DNA of 64,000 bases from Vibrio diabolicus (GTDB lineage: Bacteria; Pseudomonadota; Gammaproteobacteria; Enterobacterales; Vibrionaceae), in assembly GCA_001048675.1 (NCBI GenBank), contig CCKK01000024.1, forward strand, positions 52,000 to 115,999, read 5' to 3'. Shown in pieces: positions 18,106 to 28,474 of the stretch (position 1 is its first letter; each line of letters begins with the position of its first letter). Under the pieces are notes generated by a model. It saw only the letters and a program-made list of their open reading frames with translations, ran no database searches and was not told the origin of the DNA. Made by a program: the position numbers and the translations under genes.

Positions 18106-20736
18106 TCACTCCATATCAGCGCTTTGACGCTGTAACGAACGGTCATCAAAGTTGAGAGGAATAGAGCCACTAGCCTTAGTGGATGAGGCTGGCTTGTCTT
18201 TGCTTGAGCTACTGCTAGGCGCTGCAAAGATAGTGGTTGGTTTGGTTGCATCGCTGCCGCTAACCGCGCGCCCAATGGCATCCAGTGAATGTTTGCTAAG
18301 TTCCACGGTTTGAGGCTTGCCGCTCTCTTTGAGGTCTTTCATTGCTGCCTGTGCTTGCAGCTCGCTAACTCGCTCATTGCGTTGGATGGATGATTGAGTC
18401 GCAACCGTCTTATTCGAGGTGTTTTCGGTGTCCACTTTCACCACGGATGACGTGTCCGTTTTCTGGTTACTTAGCTCGGTATTGATGGATGATTCATGGC
18501 TGGCTGTGGTCACGCTGTTGGTTTGCGTGTTGTCTGCTGCCTTGGTTAGAGCGGCTACCGCCTCGGCCTCTTTGCGGCGTTTGATCTCCGCATCGACGGC
18601 GGCCACTTGCTCGGCTTTCTTTTCTGGCGAGTAGACTTGGCCAAGGTCGGGATGCTCGACCATACCGGACATATCCATGCCCGTTTCCTTGGCCACTTTC
18701 ACACGTTTGTCCTGGCTAATGCCTTGCTCGCTGACATTTTGCGATGCCTCTTGGGAGGCCACTTGAGTTGAGTTTTTCGCATCAAGTTCGCGCATGGTTT
18801 TCTCGTCGCCGGACACTTTAGCTGTGTGGTAAGCTTCGGCGCTCTTAAGGTGTTCCTCTTTCTCTGGCTTGGCCTTTTTGTCATCCTCAATCTCGCCACC
18901 AAATAGCTTGTAAATGCCCTTGGCCATATCGCCAGAATCAAAGGTCAACGCTTCCTTAGCACCATCAAAACCGAACGCACCAAGCGCTGAACCAAGCAAA
19001 CCAGCACTGCCACTGACTAGGCCACCCAAATCGAGCACGTTCGCCAATGCCATTGAGCTTTTCTGGCCAGTTGTCGCCTCTTGGCCATCTTTGAGGTTGA
19101 ACGTCTCTTTCTGCTTGTCTTTGTCAGTGAACCCGCTAAACGCATCGTAGGCCATTAACGCCGGAACAAGGAAAGGGATCGCCTTGCCAGCAACAGAGCC
19201 GATTTTAGACATACCTTTAAAGGCAGCCCCCGCCATCGATACGCCCTTGCTGGCCACGTTTGAGGCTTTGCTGCCAATGCCTGACATAACCGGTTTGATT
19301 CGGCCACGTTTGCCACCCGCTTTACGGGCAGCACGCCCACCAGCACGGCCACGCCCACGGCGGCGTTCAAGCATATCGCCAGCTAGGTCTAACAGACCGC
19401 CTTGGCCATCGTTCGCCGCTGCTTTGGTTGCTGAAATCAGATCATCAAGCTTATCTAGCACATCATCAAACTGGCGTTCGCGGTCAGCGCTAGACTCGTG
19501 CAATACCTCAAGCATGTTTGCTCGGTAGGTTTGCTCTTTGGTGTTTTTGATCTCGCTAGCTGTGCTTATCCGGCTAGAATCGACCCCACCACGATTGACA
19601 GACACGTTACCCCTAGCACCATCACGGTTAGGTCGATCACTAGGCGTAATTTGCGTTGAATGGCTTGTCTCGAACGAATCTTTTGTCGCTGATAGTTGTT
19701 CATGGCTAACTGTCTCTATGGCTGTAACGGCCTGACTGTCTGCCTCGGGCGCTTTCTTGCCTCGGGTAAAGAGTCGGCCTAGTTTCGATTCTTTTAGCTT
19801 GTCTTTGGTTGAGGTGGCTTTTTCGGTCACTTCATCCAGTGCGTCTTTAGCGTCTTGCCCTAAGTGGTAAAGCTCTTTAGCGGAGTAGAAGAACGAACCA
19901 CCAGCCGCAGCGCCAGCCGCATCGGTCGCATCGTTTTCATCCTGTAGGAACTCTTTCACGTTATTGATGGCCAGTTGTTTAAGGCTGGTGGCCACCTTGG
20001 CAAAAACGTTCTGGCTTTCCTTTTCCGTGTCGGTTTGCTTTTCAATCTGGCGCTCTAATGCCGTTTGCTGCGCGTTCTTGTAAGCCGATTGCTCTTGCTT
20101 ACTTGCATAGCGGCCATCGGAGCGTCGAAGCTTGCCGTTAGCGTCTTCCCAATAGCCCTCAAACTCTGCCAGTGCGTCAGAGACGGCCTTTTCTAGCTTC
20201 TCTGGCACATCATCAAGTATTGAGGTATCCAAACGCTCAGAATTGGATTCTGGCGCTTCTACATTCACGACAACAGGCGCTTGTTTAACTGGTTCGCGCG
20301 CGTCCTCGTTTTTCAGTGTGTCAGCAATAGGCGTAACGGTACTTACAGAGCTGCTTTGCTCGACCGCTTTAGCGTCCGGCTTGGCTTGTGTCTCTGTTGG
20401 CTGGCTAGGCGCAAAGGACAGCTCAATTTCACCTGTTCGCTTGGTCTTGGTTCCACTTAGTTTAGGTGCATCACTTGATTGTTGTTTTAATTCTTTTTGT
20501 GGATTAGTGCTCGGAATGGTAGAGACGTTAAGAGAGGCATTGGAAATACCCTTAGTTACCGCCTTTTCGATGCCCTTAGTATCCACTGCAAGGACGGCCT
20601 TTTGTTGGCTCGTTGGTAGAGTCTTGCCATCGAGTTTGCGACTAATCTCAGATAGCACGGTCAGCTCTTTGTCACTGGCTCGCTTCACTGCATCAACAAC
20701 CAGTGAAAGATCAACCTCTTGTTGGTTTCTGTCCAT
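18106..20736 (-). CDS. Large tail structural protein, tape-measure candidate, 876 aa
   Basis: Low-complexity, Ser/Lys/Asp/Ala-rich protein with coiled-coil stretches. A basic RRRGRGRAGGRAARKAGGKR segment lies near residue 465 and is followed by a hydrophobic region (VAGKAIPFLVPALMAYDAF) at about 520-620, as in tape measures. At 876 aa it would be short for a P1-length tail, so it may instead be an internal baseplate or ejected protein. Its start overlaps the small gene at 20711-20926. Confidence 0.5.
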   Translation of the reverse strand: MDRNQQEVDLSLVVDAVKRASDKELTVLSEISRKLDGKTLPTSQQKAVLAVDTKGIEKAVTKGISNASLNVSTIPSTNPQKELKQQSSDAPKLSGTKTKRTGEIELSFAPSQPTETQAKPDAKAVEQSSSVSTVTPIADTLKNEDAREPVKQAPVVVNVEAPESNSERLDTSILDDVPEKLEKAVSDALAEFEGYWEDANGKLRRSDGRYASKQEQSAYKNAQQTALERQIEKQTDTEKESQNVFAKVATSLKQLAINNVKEFLQDENDATDAAGAAAGGSFFYSAKELYHLGQDAKDALDEVTEKATSTKDKLKESKLGRLFTRGKKAPEADSQAVTAIETVSHEQLSATKDSFETSHSTQITPSDRPNRDGARGNVSVNRGGVDSSRISTASEIKNTKEQTYRANMLEVLHESSADRERQFDDVLDKLDDLISATKAAANDGQGGLLDLAGDMLERRRGRGRAGGRAARKAGGKRGRIKPVMSGIGSKASNVASKGVSMAGAAFKGMSKIGSVAGKAIPFLVPALMAYDAFSGFTDKDKQKETFNLKDGQEATTGQKSSMALANVLDLGGLVSGSAGLLGSALGAFGFDGAKEALTFDSGDMAKGIYKLFGGEIEDDKKAKPEKEEHLKSAEAYHTAKVSGDEKTMRELDAKNSTQVASQEASQNVSEQGISQDKRVKVAKETGMDMSGMVEHPDLGQVYSPEKKAEQVAAVDAEIKRRKEAEAVAALTKAADNTQTNSVTTASHESSINTELSNQKTDTSSVVKVDTENTSNKTVATQSSIQRNERVSELQAQAAMKDLKESGKPQTVELSKHSLDAIGRAVSGSDATKPTTIFAAPSSSSSKDKPASSTKASGSIPLNFDDRSLQRQSADME

Positions 20737-20926
20737 TTTTCACCTTGTCTTGGAGCGCTCTATCTAGGCTTATGGCCATCGTTTGAGGTGTTTTGAATAC
20801 CGCGTCGATAGGCTGGCCACCGTAGATCGTTAAGTTCTCAATCAGTACGTTCCAACCAACGTAATCAAAACGTTGTAATGAAGTCGTTATTCCGAAAGGG
20901 TAAGAGCAACGTTCGAGTTGCTTCAC
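20711..20926 (-). CDS. Small unknown tail protein, 71 aa
   Basis: Overlaps the end of the 270-aa gene (20865) and the start of the 876-aa gene (20736), on the same strand, which is the usual packing in this operon. The sequence (FGITTSLQRFDYVGWNVLIENLT is its core) has no motif I recognise. Coding is supported by tight coupling rather than homology. Confidence 0.45.
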   Translation of the reverse strand: MKQLERCSYPFGITTSLQRFDYVGWNVLIENLTIYGGQPIDAVFKTPQTMAISLDRALQDKVKNGQKPTRG

Positions 20927-21677
20927 CTCCTTGCTCGATAACTTTCTGGCACTGCGGAATGGTGGCGACTAGGTAGTAACGCCCCTCGTCGTACTTAGTA
21001 AGCAATCCGTGACGCGCATTGCGTAGGCACTTTTCAACCTTGGCAAAGGCCACACGAAATTCCGTGTTGAGGTACATCGATTTCAATAGGTCGATTTTCC
21101 ACACTAGGGCATCGTCTTGGTCTTTGGGTTGATCTTCGAACGTTAGGCAGTAGGCCAGCTCAGTGAGCGCCATGCGGTTAGCTTGTTGCTTCCATTCAGC
21201 GCTGTCCGGTTCGTACTGGTCGCGCTCATTGCGAATGTTCTCAAGTTGCTCCGCTTCGTAACCGGTTAGTGGTTTCACGTTCGCTAGGTATGACTTGCCT
21301 TTCACGTTTAAGGTGATCTCTTGTTTTGGCAATCCATTGAGCGCTTTGGCCGATTCCATTAGCTCGCCCATATTGAGATCGAGATAGTGAGTTTTTTTGC
21401 AGTGCTCGCACTCATAGCTAAAGGGAATAGTGCCTAGCTCGCTGGTGGACATAAAAATCCACCACAATGCTGCGCGGCGATCTTCACCAGTCCATAGGCC
21501 GCTATCACTCATAGGGCGCTTACTGGTGTCTTGCATGTGGTTCAGATAGCGAGTTGTGTTGGCTTCCTCTTGGTACTCGTTGAGGTCGCAGAACAATAGA
21601 GCGTCTTCCACGGTTGGGACTCGAAACTCAATCACTTCTGAAATGTTACTTGGTAGTGGAAATGATGGAATGTGCAT
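20865..21677 (-). CDS. Baseplate hub-type protein with Cys/His cluster, 270 aa
   Basis: Residues about 105-115 read CEHCKKTH, following a hydrophobic WWIFMSTSELG, resembling T4 gp26-like hub proteins that carry a small zinc-binding knuckle. Flanked by the tube-like gene (they share base 21677) and the large tail gene. A role in hub assembly is inferred from this layout. Confidence 0.55.
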   Translation of the reverse strand: MHIPSFPLPSNISEVIEFRVPTVEDALLFCDLNEYQEEANTTRYLNHMQDTSKRPMSDSGLWTGEDRRAALWWIFMSTSELGTIPFSYECEHCKKTHYLDLNMGELMESAKALNGLPKQEITLNVKGKSYLANVKPLTGYEAEQLENIRNERDQYEPDSAEWKQQANRMALTELAYCLTFEDQPKDQDDALVWKIDLLKSMYLNTEFRVAFAKVEKCLRNARHGLLTKYDEGRYYLVATIPQCQKVIEQGGEATRTLLLPFRNNDFITTF

Positions 21678-22198
21678 TACAGTACCTTGTTACCTACAGA
21701 CATAAATTTTTGGAGAATGAGCGGGAATGACTGAATCTGGTTGCCGTTTTCGCGTGAAAACATCACGTTGCCAATCTTGGTAGGAAAGACTTGATAGCTC
21801 TTATAGAGTGACTTTTTGCCGTCCTCATTGAGCGTGAATATGTTGATTTTGAACACGTACTCTTTGGGGATGTTGAGTGTGCCGTCTTGGTTTCTGACTT
21901 TCTTTATTCGGCTTTCAAACCATTTAGAAACAGTCAGGTTTTGGTCATCACGAACCGTTAGCGTGATCTCGCCAACACTGCTGTATGTAGGCAGCGCAAT
22001 AGAGCCTGAACCGACTTGGAATGAATCTGCATCGATAGAGCCAGCACCAAAATCAATATCCTTTACGTAAATATCAAAGTCCGTTGGCGCGTCCGGCGAG
22101 TCGATTTCTACCGCCCATTGCCAGCCTTGCAGCCACGGCTTATTCATAAAGTTATTGGTCGCGCGTTTGGCGAGCTGCATGTATGGATTCATGGCCAC
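21677..22198 (-). CDS. Tail tube-like or tube-initiator protein, 173 aa
   Basis: Beta-rich with GEITLTVRDDQNLTVSKWF and PLILQKFMSVGN near the end, the pattern of gp19/gp54-type tube proteins. A second tube-like protein of similar length is encoded at 49176-49673; one is probably the main tube and the other an initiator or terminator. Here the neighbours are baseplate genes, so an initiator or baseplate tube ring is more likely. Confidence 0.6.
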   Translation of the reverse strand: MAMNPYMQLAKRATNNFMNKPWLQGWQWAVEIDSPDAPTDFDIYVKDIDFGAGSIDADSFQVGSGSIALPTYSSVGEITLTVRDDQNLTVSKWFESRIKKVRNQDGTLNIPKEYVFKINIFTLNEDGKKSLYKSYQVFPTKIGNVMFSRENGNQIQSFPLILQKFMSVGNKVL

Positions 22199-22203
22199 CT
22201 CGC

Positions 22204-22764
22204 TTAGAGCAACGATACTGGTGGAACAATGGCACGGTTCGCGCGCATTGAGTTTTCAATCTCGGCTTTACGTGCGGCTAGATCAGGTTCGGCAGCAATA
22301 TCGGTCACATCCAACTTGCCAGCGATGGCAATACGGCGTTGACGCTCTGCGTTCGGGATAGTGATCAGCAATTCCAGATAGTCGCCAAGCAAGCTAATGC
22401 ACGGCGTTGGAAGCTGGAACGAATCAAACGGCTCATTGAGTACGTTTTGCATGTACATCAATGTCAGTGGGAATGTTTCTGCGCCCGTTAATTTCAGTTC
22501 AAGAACGTTGCCCCAAACCTCGCTACGCACATAACGACCACGGTCATCTTTGACCACCAGCCTTGCAGCAAAGTCGGACGGTAATTCAAACTGATTGCTA
22601 TCGGCTAAGTCGCTTTGTTGGATGCGGATTTTAGTGGTAAATCCGGCAATCTCTTGGTACTTGGCCAGCGCTTTACGCAGTAGGCTTAACAGCGCCTTTT
22701 CGTCGTCGTGGAGCAAGATAGGGAATCTCGCTTTCACGTCTTCGAGTAGTTCAATCGGTGTCAT
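22204..22764 (-). CDS. Probable tail or head-tail connector protein, 186 aa
   Basis: A helical N-terminus (LLEDVKARFPILLHDDEKALLSLLRKALAKY, seen over residues 5-36) resembles head-tail connector/adaptor proteins. It is the first gene of this half of the phage block, and its start at 22764 marks the edge of the accessory insertion. Assigned by fold impression and position. Confidence 0.5.
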   Translation of the reverse strand: MTPIELLEDVKARFPILLHDDEKALLSLLRKALAKYQEIAGFTTKIRIQQSDLADSNQFELPSDFAARLVVKDDRGRYVRSEVWGNVLELKLTGAETFPLTLMYMQNVLNEPFDSFQLPTPCISLLGDYLELLITIPNAERQRRIAIAGKLDVTDIAAEPDLAARKAEIENSMRANRAIVPPVSLL

Positions 22765-23041
22765 GGCCGCTCCGGTAGTGGCGGCGCATTTTGAGATAGG
22801 GGACAGGCTTGGTGAATCTTAACTCAAACGAATAGGGCACGCGATTTAAACTTTGTTATTGTCGATGGACAACAAAGACTGAAACTCAATTTTGGACAAA
22901 AATCAGTTAGAGCCGATAATCTAAAAAACTCTCTATTCATTACTTAATGTATTCTGACTGAACCGATACTCCCACTAAAGTGGAAGTCAATGATAAATAA
23001 ATATGCAAAAGGCGAGGTTTCACCTCTTGCCTATATTAAAA
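22765..23041. other. Gap at the phage/accessory boundary
   Basis: No gene seen. It holds phage-type upstream elements (GATAGGGG near 22791, CGAATAGGG near 22829), a degenerate sequence GGACAAAAATCAGTTAG near 22896 that resembles the accessory-array repeat in reverse orientation, and the hsdR terminator. Confidence 0.5.
23007..23032 (-). terminator. Terminator of the restriction-modification operon
   Basis: Minus strand GGCAAGAGGT, 3-base loop, ACCTCGCC with a following CTTTTG; it lies about 10 bases after the hsdR stop. Confidence 0.65.
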
Positions 23042-26000
23042 TTATGCTGCATACCATCCATCAGCCAGCACTTCAGCTTGATCGAGAACTAGCTTAATCG
23101 CCTCCTCTGCCGCATCAGGCGGGTATTTCCAGCGACGCAGTAAACGACGTACAAGGTTGCGCATACGAGCACGGACACTCTCACGTTTTTGCCAGTCTAC
23201 CGTAGCGGATTTACGCAGTTGGTGAGTGAGTTCAATGGCGAGTTGACGAAGGTTGTCATCGCCTAACGTTCGCACGGAAGCCTCGTTGGTGACCAATGCA
23301 CGGTAAAACGCAATTTCATCAGTGGAAAGCCCCAGCTTTTCCATCATCTCAGCGTCAGCTTGCATCTCTTTGGCCCACTGGATCAGCTCTTCAATTACCT
23401 GTGCGGTTTCAATGTTGCGATTATGATATTTCTGCAAAGTCGACATAATACGGTCGGAATATTTCTTTTCCTGCACAACATCGTTTTTCATTCTTGCTTT
23501 CACTTCGTCGCGCAACAGCTTTTCTAGCAGTTCTACGGCTAAATTCTTCTCTTTCATATTGGCGACATCTTCCAAAAACTCAGGAGAGAGCAAGCCAATA
23601 TTCGGTTTATCTAAACCAACCGTTTTAAAGATATCATCCACTCCATCGGCAACCACCGCGTTATTCAAGATCTGGCGCAAAGCAGAATTACGCAATTCAT
23701 CACTGCGCTTTTTATCAACTGTTGAGTGTTTTAAGAAGGCGGTCTTGATCGCTCCGTAAAAGGCGGTTTCACTTTTATAACCATCAACCTCATCCAAGGT
23801 ATTACACAATGAGAAGGCTTTCATCAACGCAGCCATGACATCAAGGAAACGGCGTTTGCCATCACGAACTTCTTCGCCTTTGCTGTTGCGGTGTGAGAGA
23901 CCTGAGATATGGTTCACGGCTCCCGGAAGCAGTTGCAGCGGTTTGGTTTCAAAATCCGGACGATAGTTGAAGATGTCACCATCAACAGGCGTGGCAAACA
24001 TACCGCGAATTACGTCGATTTTTTCCATAAAGACTGCGAAAGCTTCAGCGGTATCAACGGTTGGCTTTCCCTTACCTTGGCTATTGGTATAGGTCTTCAG
24101 TGCGTTTTTAAGTTCATTGGCAATACCAATATAGTCAACAACTAAACCTCCGGGCTTATCCTTAAACACGCGGTTCACTCGCGCTATCGCCTGCATCAGA
24201 TTATGACCTTTCATTGGCTTGTCGATATACATGGTATGACAACAAGGCGCATCAAAACCTGTTAACCACATATCTCGCACAATAACCAATTGCAATTCGT
24301 CATCGGTATCTTTGTAACGTTTCTCGAACAGCTTTTTGGTCTTCTTATCATGGATATGAGGCTGCATTTTGGCCTTGTCAGCAGCGCTGCCTGTCATAAC
24401 AATTTTGATCGCGCCTTTGTTTGGATCATCGCTGTGCCATTCGGGTTTGATGGCCACGATGGCATCGTATAAATCCACACAAATCTCTCGACTCATGGCA
24501 ACAATCATCGCCTTACCCGGAAAAGTTTCACAGCGAATGGTAAAGTGCTCAACCAGATCTTGGGCAACTTGTTTGATTCGCGGCTCTGCACCAACGAGTT
24601 TCTCAAGTGCTGACCACTGTGATTTTATTTTCTCGCGACTTTCCGTTTCTTCGTCTTCGCCAATTTCCTCTTCGACCTGATCGTTAAGCGCTTCGATTTC
24701 ATCTTGATTTATATCGAGCTTGGCTAAGCGGGATTCGTAGTAAATCGGCACTGTCGCGCCGTCATCGACCGCGTCTTGAATATCGTAGATAGAAACATAA
24801 TCACCAAAGACACCGCGAGTATCTTTATCATCCATTGATATCGGTGTACCTGTAAAACCAATAAAAGCGGCATTTGGCAGCGCGTCTCGCATGTATTTGG
24901 AGTAACCATAAACATAACGCTGATCAACCACGTTGCCATCTTCGTCTTTAACATCTACTAGGCGAGCTTTGTTGCCATACTGGCTACGGTGTGCCTCATC
25001 GGAAACCACCACGATATTCGAGCGTTCAGAAAGGATAGGATGTGCCATTTCTTCGTCGAGTAAAGCAAACTTCTGTACAGTAGTGAAGATGATGCCACCG
25101 GATTGACGATTGAGCAGTAAATCGCGCAATGAGTCACGGTCTTCTGCCTGCAGAGGGATCTGTTTTAGCGTTTCTTGCGCCATCGTAAAGGTGTTAAATA
25201 GCTGGCCATCTAGGTCATTACGGTCGGTAACCACTACTAAGGTTGGGTTATTCATTTCTGGTTGTTGCAGCAATTTACTTGCGTAACAGACCATCGAAAT
25301 GCTTTTCCCGCTGCCTTGGGTATGCCAAACCACGCCCGCTTTTTTACTTCCGGGCACCACGGTATTGGCGTAATTTGCCCGTGGCTCAGTAATTTGGTCA
25401 GGCGTTGTGGCAGCCGTGACGGTTGCCTTAACAGCAGCTCGGACGGCATGGAATTGGTGATAACCTGCGATTTTTTTGATGATCTTGTCGCTATCATTTT
25501 CGAACAATACGAAGTAGCGAATGTAATCGAGCAGCAATTCTGGCTTAAAGAAGCCACGCACCATGGTTTCTAATTGGAATTCGAGTAATGGCTTGTCGTC
25601 TTCGTCCTCGATGGTTTTCCATGGCAAAAAGCGCTCTTTATTAGCCGTTAACGAGCCGACTCGCGCCGTCCATCCATCTGAAATGACCAGCGCTTCATTG
25701 AACACAAAGAGGTCAGCGATTTCTTCTTTATAAGTTTGGATTTGATTGTAAGCATTCCAAATATCGGCGTGATCATCGGCTGGATTTTTCAGCTCAATGA
25801 CCGCCATTGGCAAGCCATTGATAAAGACAATCACATCGGGCCTACGATTGACTTTGCTGCCTGTGATGGTGAACTGATTAACCACTAAGAACTCGTTATT
25901 CTCGCGGTTCTCAAAATCAATTAATCGAACATGAGTATGCTTGGTCACCCATTGTTCTTGCTCCATTACCGAGTATTCAACAGGCACACCTTCGATTAAA

Positions 26001-26269
26001 TATTGGTGAAAGAGTTTGTTGTTTTTAATCAGTACAGGCGTTTGCGGTGTGGCAACGATTTTCGCTACTTCGATTAAGGTGTCACTGGGCACATTTGGGT
26101 TTAAGGTTTCCAAGGCAGAGACTAAACGCGCCTGTAGCGTGACTTGCTGATAGTTTTCACGTTCAGGCATATCACCATCTGGTGCGATGTCATAGCCATT
26201 TTGGTATTGGTAACCTAGCTCTTTAAACCAATCGAGGCATTGTTGTTCTAGTTGGTCTTCAGTAATCAT
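23042..26269 (-). CDS. hsdR: Type I restriction enzyme R subunit
   Basis: The 1,075-aa length is normal for HsdR. An N-terminal nuclease domain has PDVIVFINGLPMAVIELK near residue 145, the D...ExK active site. The translocase has Walker A TQGSGKS near 320, a DEAH box (VVSDEAHRSQYG) near 415, GFTGTPI, and the late helicase motif QAIARVNR near 690. The C-terminal 250 residues are helical and would bind the methylase. It is the last gene of the operon. The protein appears intact, so the system should be able to restrict DNA. Confidence 0.95.
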   Translation of the reverse strand: MITEDQLEQQCLDWFKELGYQYQNGYDIAPDGDMPERENYQQVTLQARLVSALETLNPNVPSDTLIEVAKIVATPQTPVLIKNNKLFHQYLIEGVPVEYSVMEQEQWVTKHTHVRLIDFENRENNEFLVVNQFTITGSKVNRRPDVIVFINGLPMAVIELKNPADDHADIWNAYNQIQTYKEEIADLFVFNEALVISDGWTARVGSLTANKERFLPWKTIEDEDDKPLLEFQLETMVRGFFKPELLLDYIRYFVLFENDSDKIIKKIAGYHQFHAVRAAVKATVTAATTPDQITEPRANYANTVVPGSKKAGVVWHTQGSGKSISMVCYASKLLQQPEMNNPTLVVVTDRNDLDGQLFNTFTMAQETLKQIPLQAEDRDSLRDLLLNRQSGGIIFTTVQKFALLDEEMAHPILSERSNIVVVSDEAHRSQYGNKARLVDVKDEDGNVVDQRYVYGYSKYMRDALPNAAFIGFTGTPISMDDKDTRGVFGDYVSIYDIQDAVDDGATVPIYYESRLAKLDINQDEIEALNDQVEEEIGEDEETESREKIKSQWSALEKLVGAEPRIKQVAQDLVEHFTIRCETFPGKAMIVAMSREICVDLYDAIVAIKPEWHSDDPNKGAIKIVMTGSAADKAKMQPHIHDKKTKKLFEKRYKDTDDELQLVIVRDMWLTGFDAPCCHTMYIDKPMKGHNLMQAIARVNRVFKDKPGGLVVDYIGIANELKNALKTYTNSQGKGKPTVDTAEAFAVFMEKIDVIRGMFATPVDGDIFNYRPDFETKPLQLLPGAVNHISGLSHRNSKGEEVRDGKRRFLDVMAALMKAFSLCNTLDEVDGYKSETAFYGAIKTAFLKHSTVDKKRSDELRNSALRQILNNAVVADGVDDIFKTVGLDKPNIGLLSPEFLEDVANMKEKNLAVELLEKLLRDEVKARMKNDVVQEKKYSDRIMSTLQKYHNRNIETAQVIEELIQWAKEMQADAEMMEKLGLSTDEIAFYRALVTNEASVRTLGDDNLRQLAIELTHQLRKSATVDWQKRESVRARMRNLVRRLLRRWKYPPDAAEEAIKLVLDQAEVLADGWYAA

Positions 26270-26285
26270 TAAGCCTTTATCCTTA

Positions 26286-27215
26286 TTATTTATTCCATGC
26301 GCTCTTAATCAACCGTCCGGTTTGGTTATAAATGCCAACCTGCTCAATGTAATGGTGGAAATCCCTATTTTCAGAGACGATTCGGTTTGCAGATTGCCAA
26401 TCCACGTTGACTCTCTCTTGAGCTGGAATGAGTATTTGGCTATCAAACAAAGATTCAGTATCCAGAATCAGCACGCCAATCCCGTGCAAGCTCGACAACA
26501 TTTGCAGCTCACCTTCAACGTCGCTATTTAAGCCTGTGGCAACAAGGTAGCCGAAATTGGCCCAACTCGAATTCGATACGGCTTGGAAAAAGTATTTTCG
26601 TACGTTGCCTTTAGTAAGATGTTTCTTCACTTCAAAAGACCAAAGTCGAACCGAGCTATGATTCCCACTGCGCACACAGCTTCTCACAATTTCATCCCAA
26701 CCTTGGTCGAGCGGCTCTAGCGCCACCACATCCGGATGTAACCAGTGATTGCCACCGTTGCCATGAGAGTTTTTAGATTTACGCTCGTCAATACGCTGAC
26801 AGTAAAGGCCCAGATCCTTGCTAAGGTACTCAATCAACATTGGGTAGAGATCGTGTTCGCTTAAGCTTTGCGGCACGAGAGGCGTATCAATGTCTGATTC
26901 ATCTGCATCGCTAAGATCATCTTCCTGATGAGCAGGTGTAGGCTTCTGCTCCCAGTAATAAACCCGAGGTCTTGGTTTGTCACGAGTGGCGATATTAGGA
27001 CAAACGATTTTCGCTCTTTCAGTACGTTCCCCACCAATTTCTGCCGCGAGCTGGGCGATAAGCTTGTCTTCGGTGTTGTATCGAGGGTTTGCTTGCTTCT
27101 CAGCGATTTCTTCTGGATATCGAAGCACAAATTCTTTTGCTAAATCCCGAGCAGTAAACTTTTTCTCGGGATTCGCTTTGAGCGTTTCGATAATCATTTC
27201 TACTCGGGTTGTCAT
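26286..27215 (-). CDS. HrgA-like restriction-associated protein, 309 aa
   Basis: The N-terminal 90 residues (IIETLKANPEKKFTARDLA) look like a HARE-type winged helix; the C-terminal half, with WSFEVKKHLTKGNVRKYFFQ, fits a restriction-endonuclease-like core (E-x-K) of the COG2958/HrgA type. Such genes occur beside restriction systems, but their role is not established. It shares one base with hsdS and is 16 bases from hsdR, so it is part of the operon. It may be an additional nuclease or a modification-sensing component. Confidence 0.65.
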   Translation of the reverse strand: MTTRVEMIIETLKANPEKKFTARDLAKEFVLRYPEEIAEKQANPRYNTEDKLIAQLAAEIGGERTERAKIVCPNIATRDKPRPRVYYWEQKPTPAHQEDDLSDADESDIDTPLVPQSLSEHDLYPMLIEYLSKDLGLYCQRIDERKSKNSHGNGGNHWLHPDVVALEPLDQGWDEIVRSCVRSGNHSSVRLWSFEVKKHLTKGNVRKYFFQAVSNSSWANFGYLVATGLNSDVEGELQMLSSLHGIGVLILDTESLFDSQILIPAQERVNVDWQSANRIVSENRDFHHYIEQVGIYNQTGRLIKSAWNK

Positions 27216-28474
27216 CAGTTTACCTCGGCCATTTCTTCGGTTTCTCCTAACTCGATTTCGCCGGAAAGCAATTTAGGAAGCAACGTGTCACGTAGCTTTG
27301 CTAGCTCAATATTGGACTTATGATTCTCTTCAATCATCGCCTTCATTGGCTTAACTAGCTCACTAAATTTCTGAGCTAAAGCTTTTGATGGGACAACAAA
27401 CTGAGGCATTTCCATACCAGCAACGGGAAGCATATTTACCGTAGTTCCGTTAGTAAAACCTTGTACCTGCCTAACAAAACGCCCCTTACCGAATAAACGC
27501 TCTATGAACTCTGGCGTCACATTTGAATTCTTTTTAGGTCTTACTCGGTAAGTGTGATGGCTAAAGAAGCCATGAGCCAAATGTTTAGGAACCATTGCGC
27601 CATAACCGATTAGAAGGTGGTTATGGCCCTGCTCGGTATTTGCCACAAGAACATCGCCTTCTTTAATTGCAAACTTTTCTTTGAACTCCTCGCTGTAGAA
27701 CTTAAGTCCTGCATACTTGTAGCCACCGCCTTCCAAAACAGAGTTAAGGTTGTGCATAGGGACACCTTTATCAAGAGAACCTACCAAACCTTTTCCTTTG
27801 TAGCTGAAGCCACGTAGAACATCGAGCTGACTCTTTGCTTCCTCAACTGACCAGCCTTCAGGAATCAAACCCAACTCAGACTCAACGAGCTTTTCGGGGA
27901 ATAGCGAGGCAGTCGCTGCATCCATTCCCTCCGGTTGTTCGCCGTTCATCTTGGCTTTAACCGGATCGAAATCAACAAACCATGACTTAAAGATGGCTTG
28001 CGCCATTTCTTCTAGAGTTTGGTTTACAGCACTATTGGCAGCTATCTTTTCATCCAGTAAAGCCATTTGGTTGCCCAATGACTCTCGACTTTCCGGAAGT
28101 TCTGGAATTCGAATAGGCAACGCATGTGCATTGTCTCGATTCAATCCGGGTACGGCGCTATCGGAGTTCATTTTTTCTAACCCTAGAGACTTCAATAGGT
28201 AATAAGTAAACCTCAGTTCACCCAATGTACCCTTGGTCACGTAAAATGCCGTATCTATAGGCCAGAAAGGTTGTGTTGATAAGTGTACTGCGCCAACACT
28301 TCCTTTTCTCCCGATGATGATGCCGGGGCCATTTATATAAAAGTCATTGTGGAAATCAACACAGCCATTGGATCCATAGACAGGGTGTTCTCCAGCTTGT
28401 CTTTTTGTTTTTGGTAATCCCTTTCCATATATAAAAGGACAGAATTCACCGACTGTAGTATCAATCCAGCTCAT
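27215..28474 (-). CDS. hsdS: Type I restriction specificity subunit
   Basis: A 419-aa protein with two target-recognition domains, each followed by a conserved helix: QMALLDEKIAANSAVNQTLE around 140-160, and the C-terminal LAKLRDTLLPKLLSGEIEL. The link SWFVDFDPVKAKMNGEQPEG is typical. Its ATG overlaps the stop of a short frame (28461-28553) that is a copy of the hsdM 3' end. Full length, so a bipartite target site is expected, though it cannot be read from the sequence. Confidence 0.93.
   Translation of the reverse strand: MSWIDTTVGEFCPFIYGKGLPKTKRQAGEHPVYGSNGCVDFHNDFYINGPGIIIGRKGSVGAVHLSTQPFWPIDTAFYVTKGTLGELRFTYYLLKSLGLEKMNSDSAVPGLNRDNAHALPIRIPELPESRESLGNQMALLDEKIAANSAVNQTLEEMAQAIFKSWFVDFDPVKAKMNGEQPEGMDAATASLFPEKLVESELGLIPEGWSVEEAKSQLDVLRGFSYKGKGLVGSLDKGVPMHNLNSVLEGGGYKYAGLKFYSEEFKEKFAIKEGDVLVANTEQGHNHLLIGYGAMVPKHLAHGFFSHHTYRVRPKKNSNVTPEFIERLFGKGRFVRQVQGFTNGTTVNMLPVAGMEMPQFVVPSKALAQKFSELVKPMKAMIEENHKSNIELAKLRDTLLPKLLSGEIELGETEEMAEVN

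Noticed and set aside
20243..20767. 174-codon plus-strand open frame
   Set aside because: Antisense shadow of the 876-aa tail gene with low-complexity Ser/Leu content.
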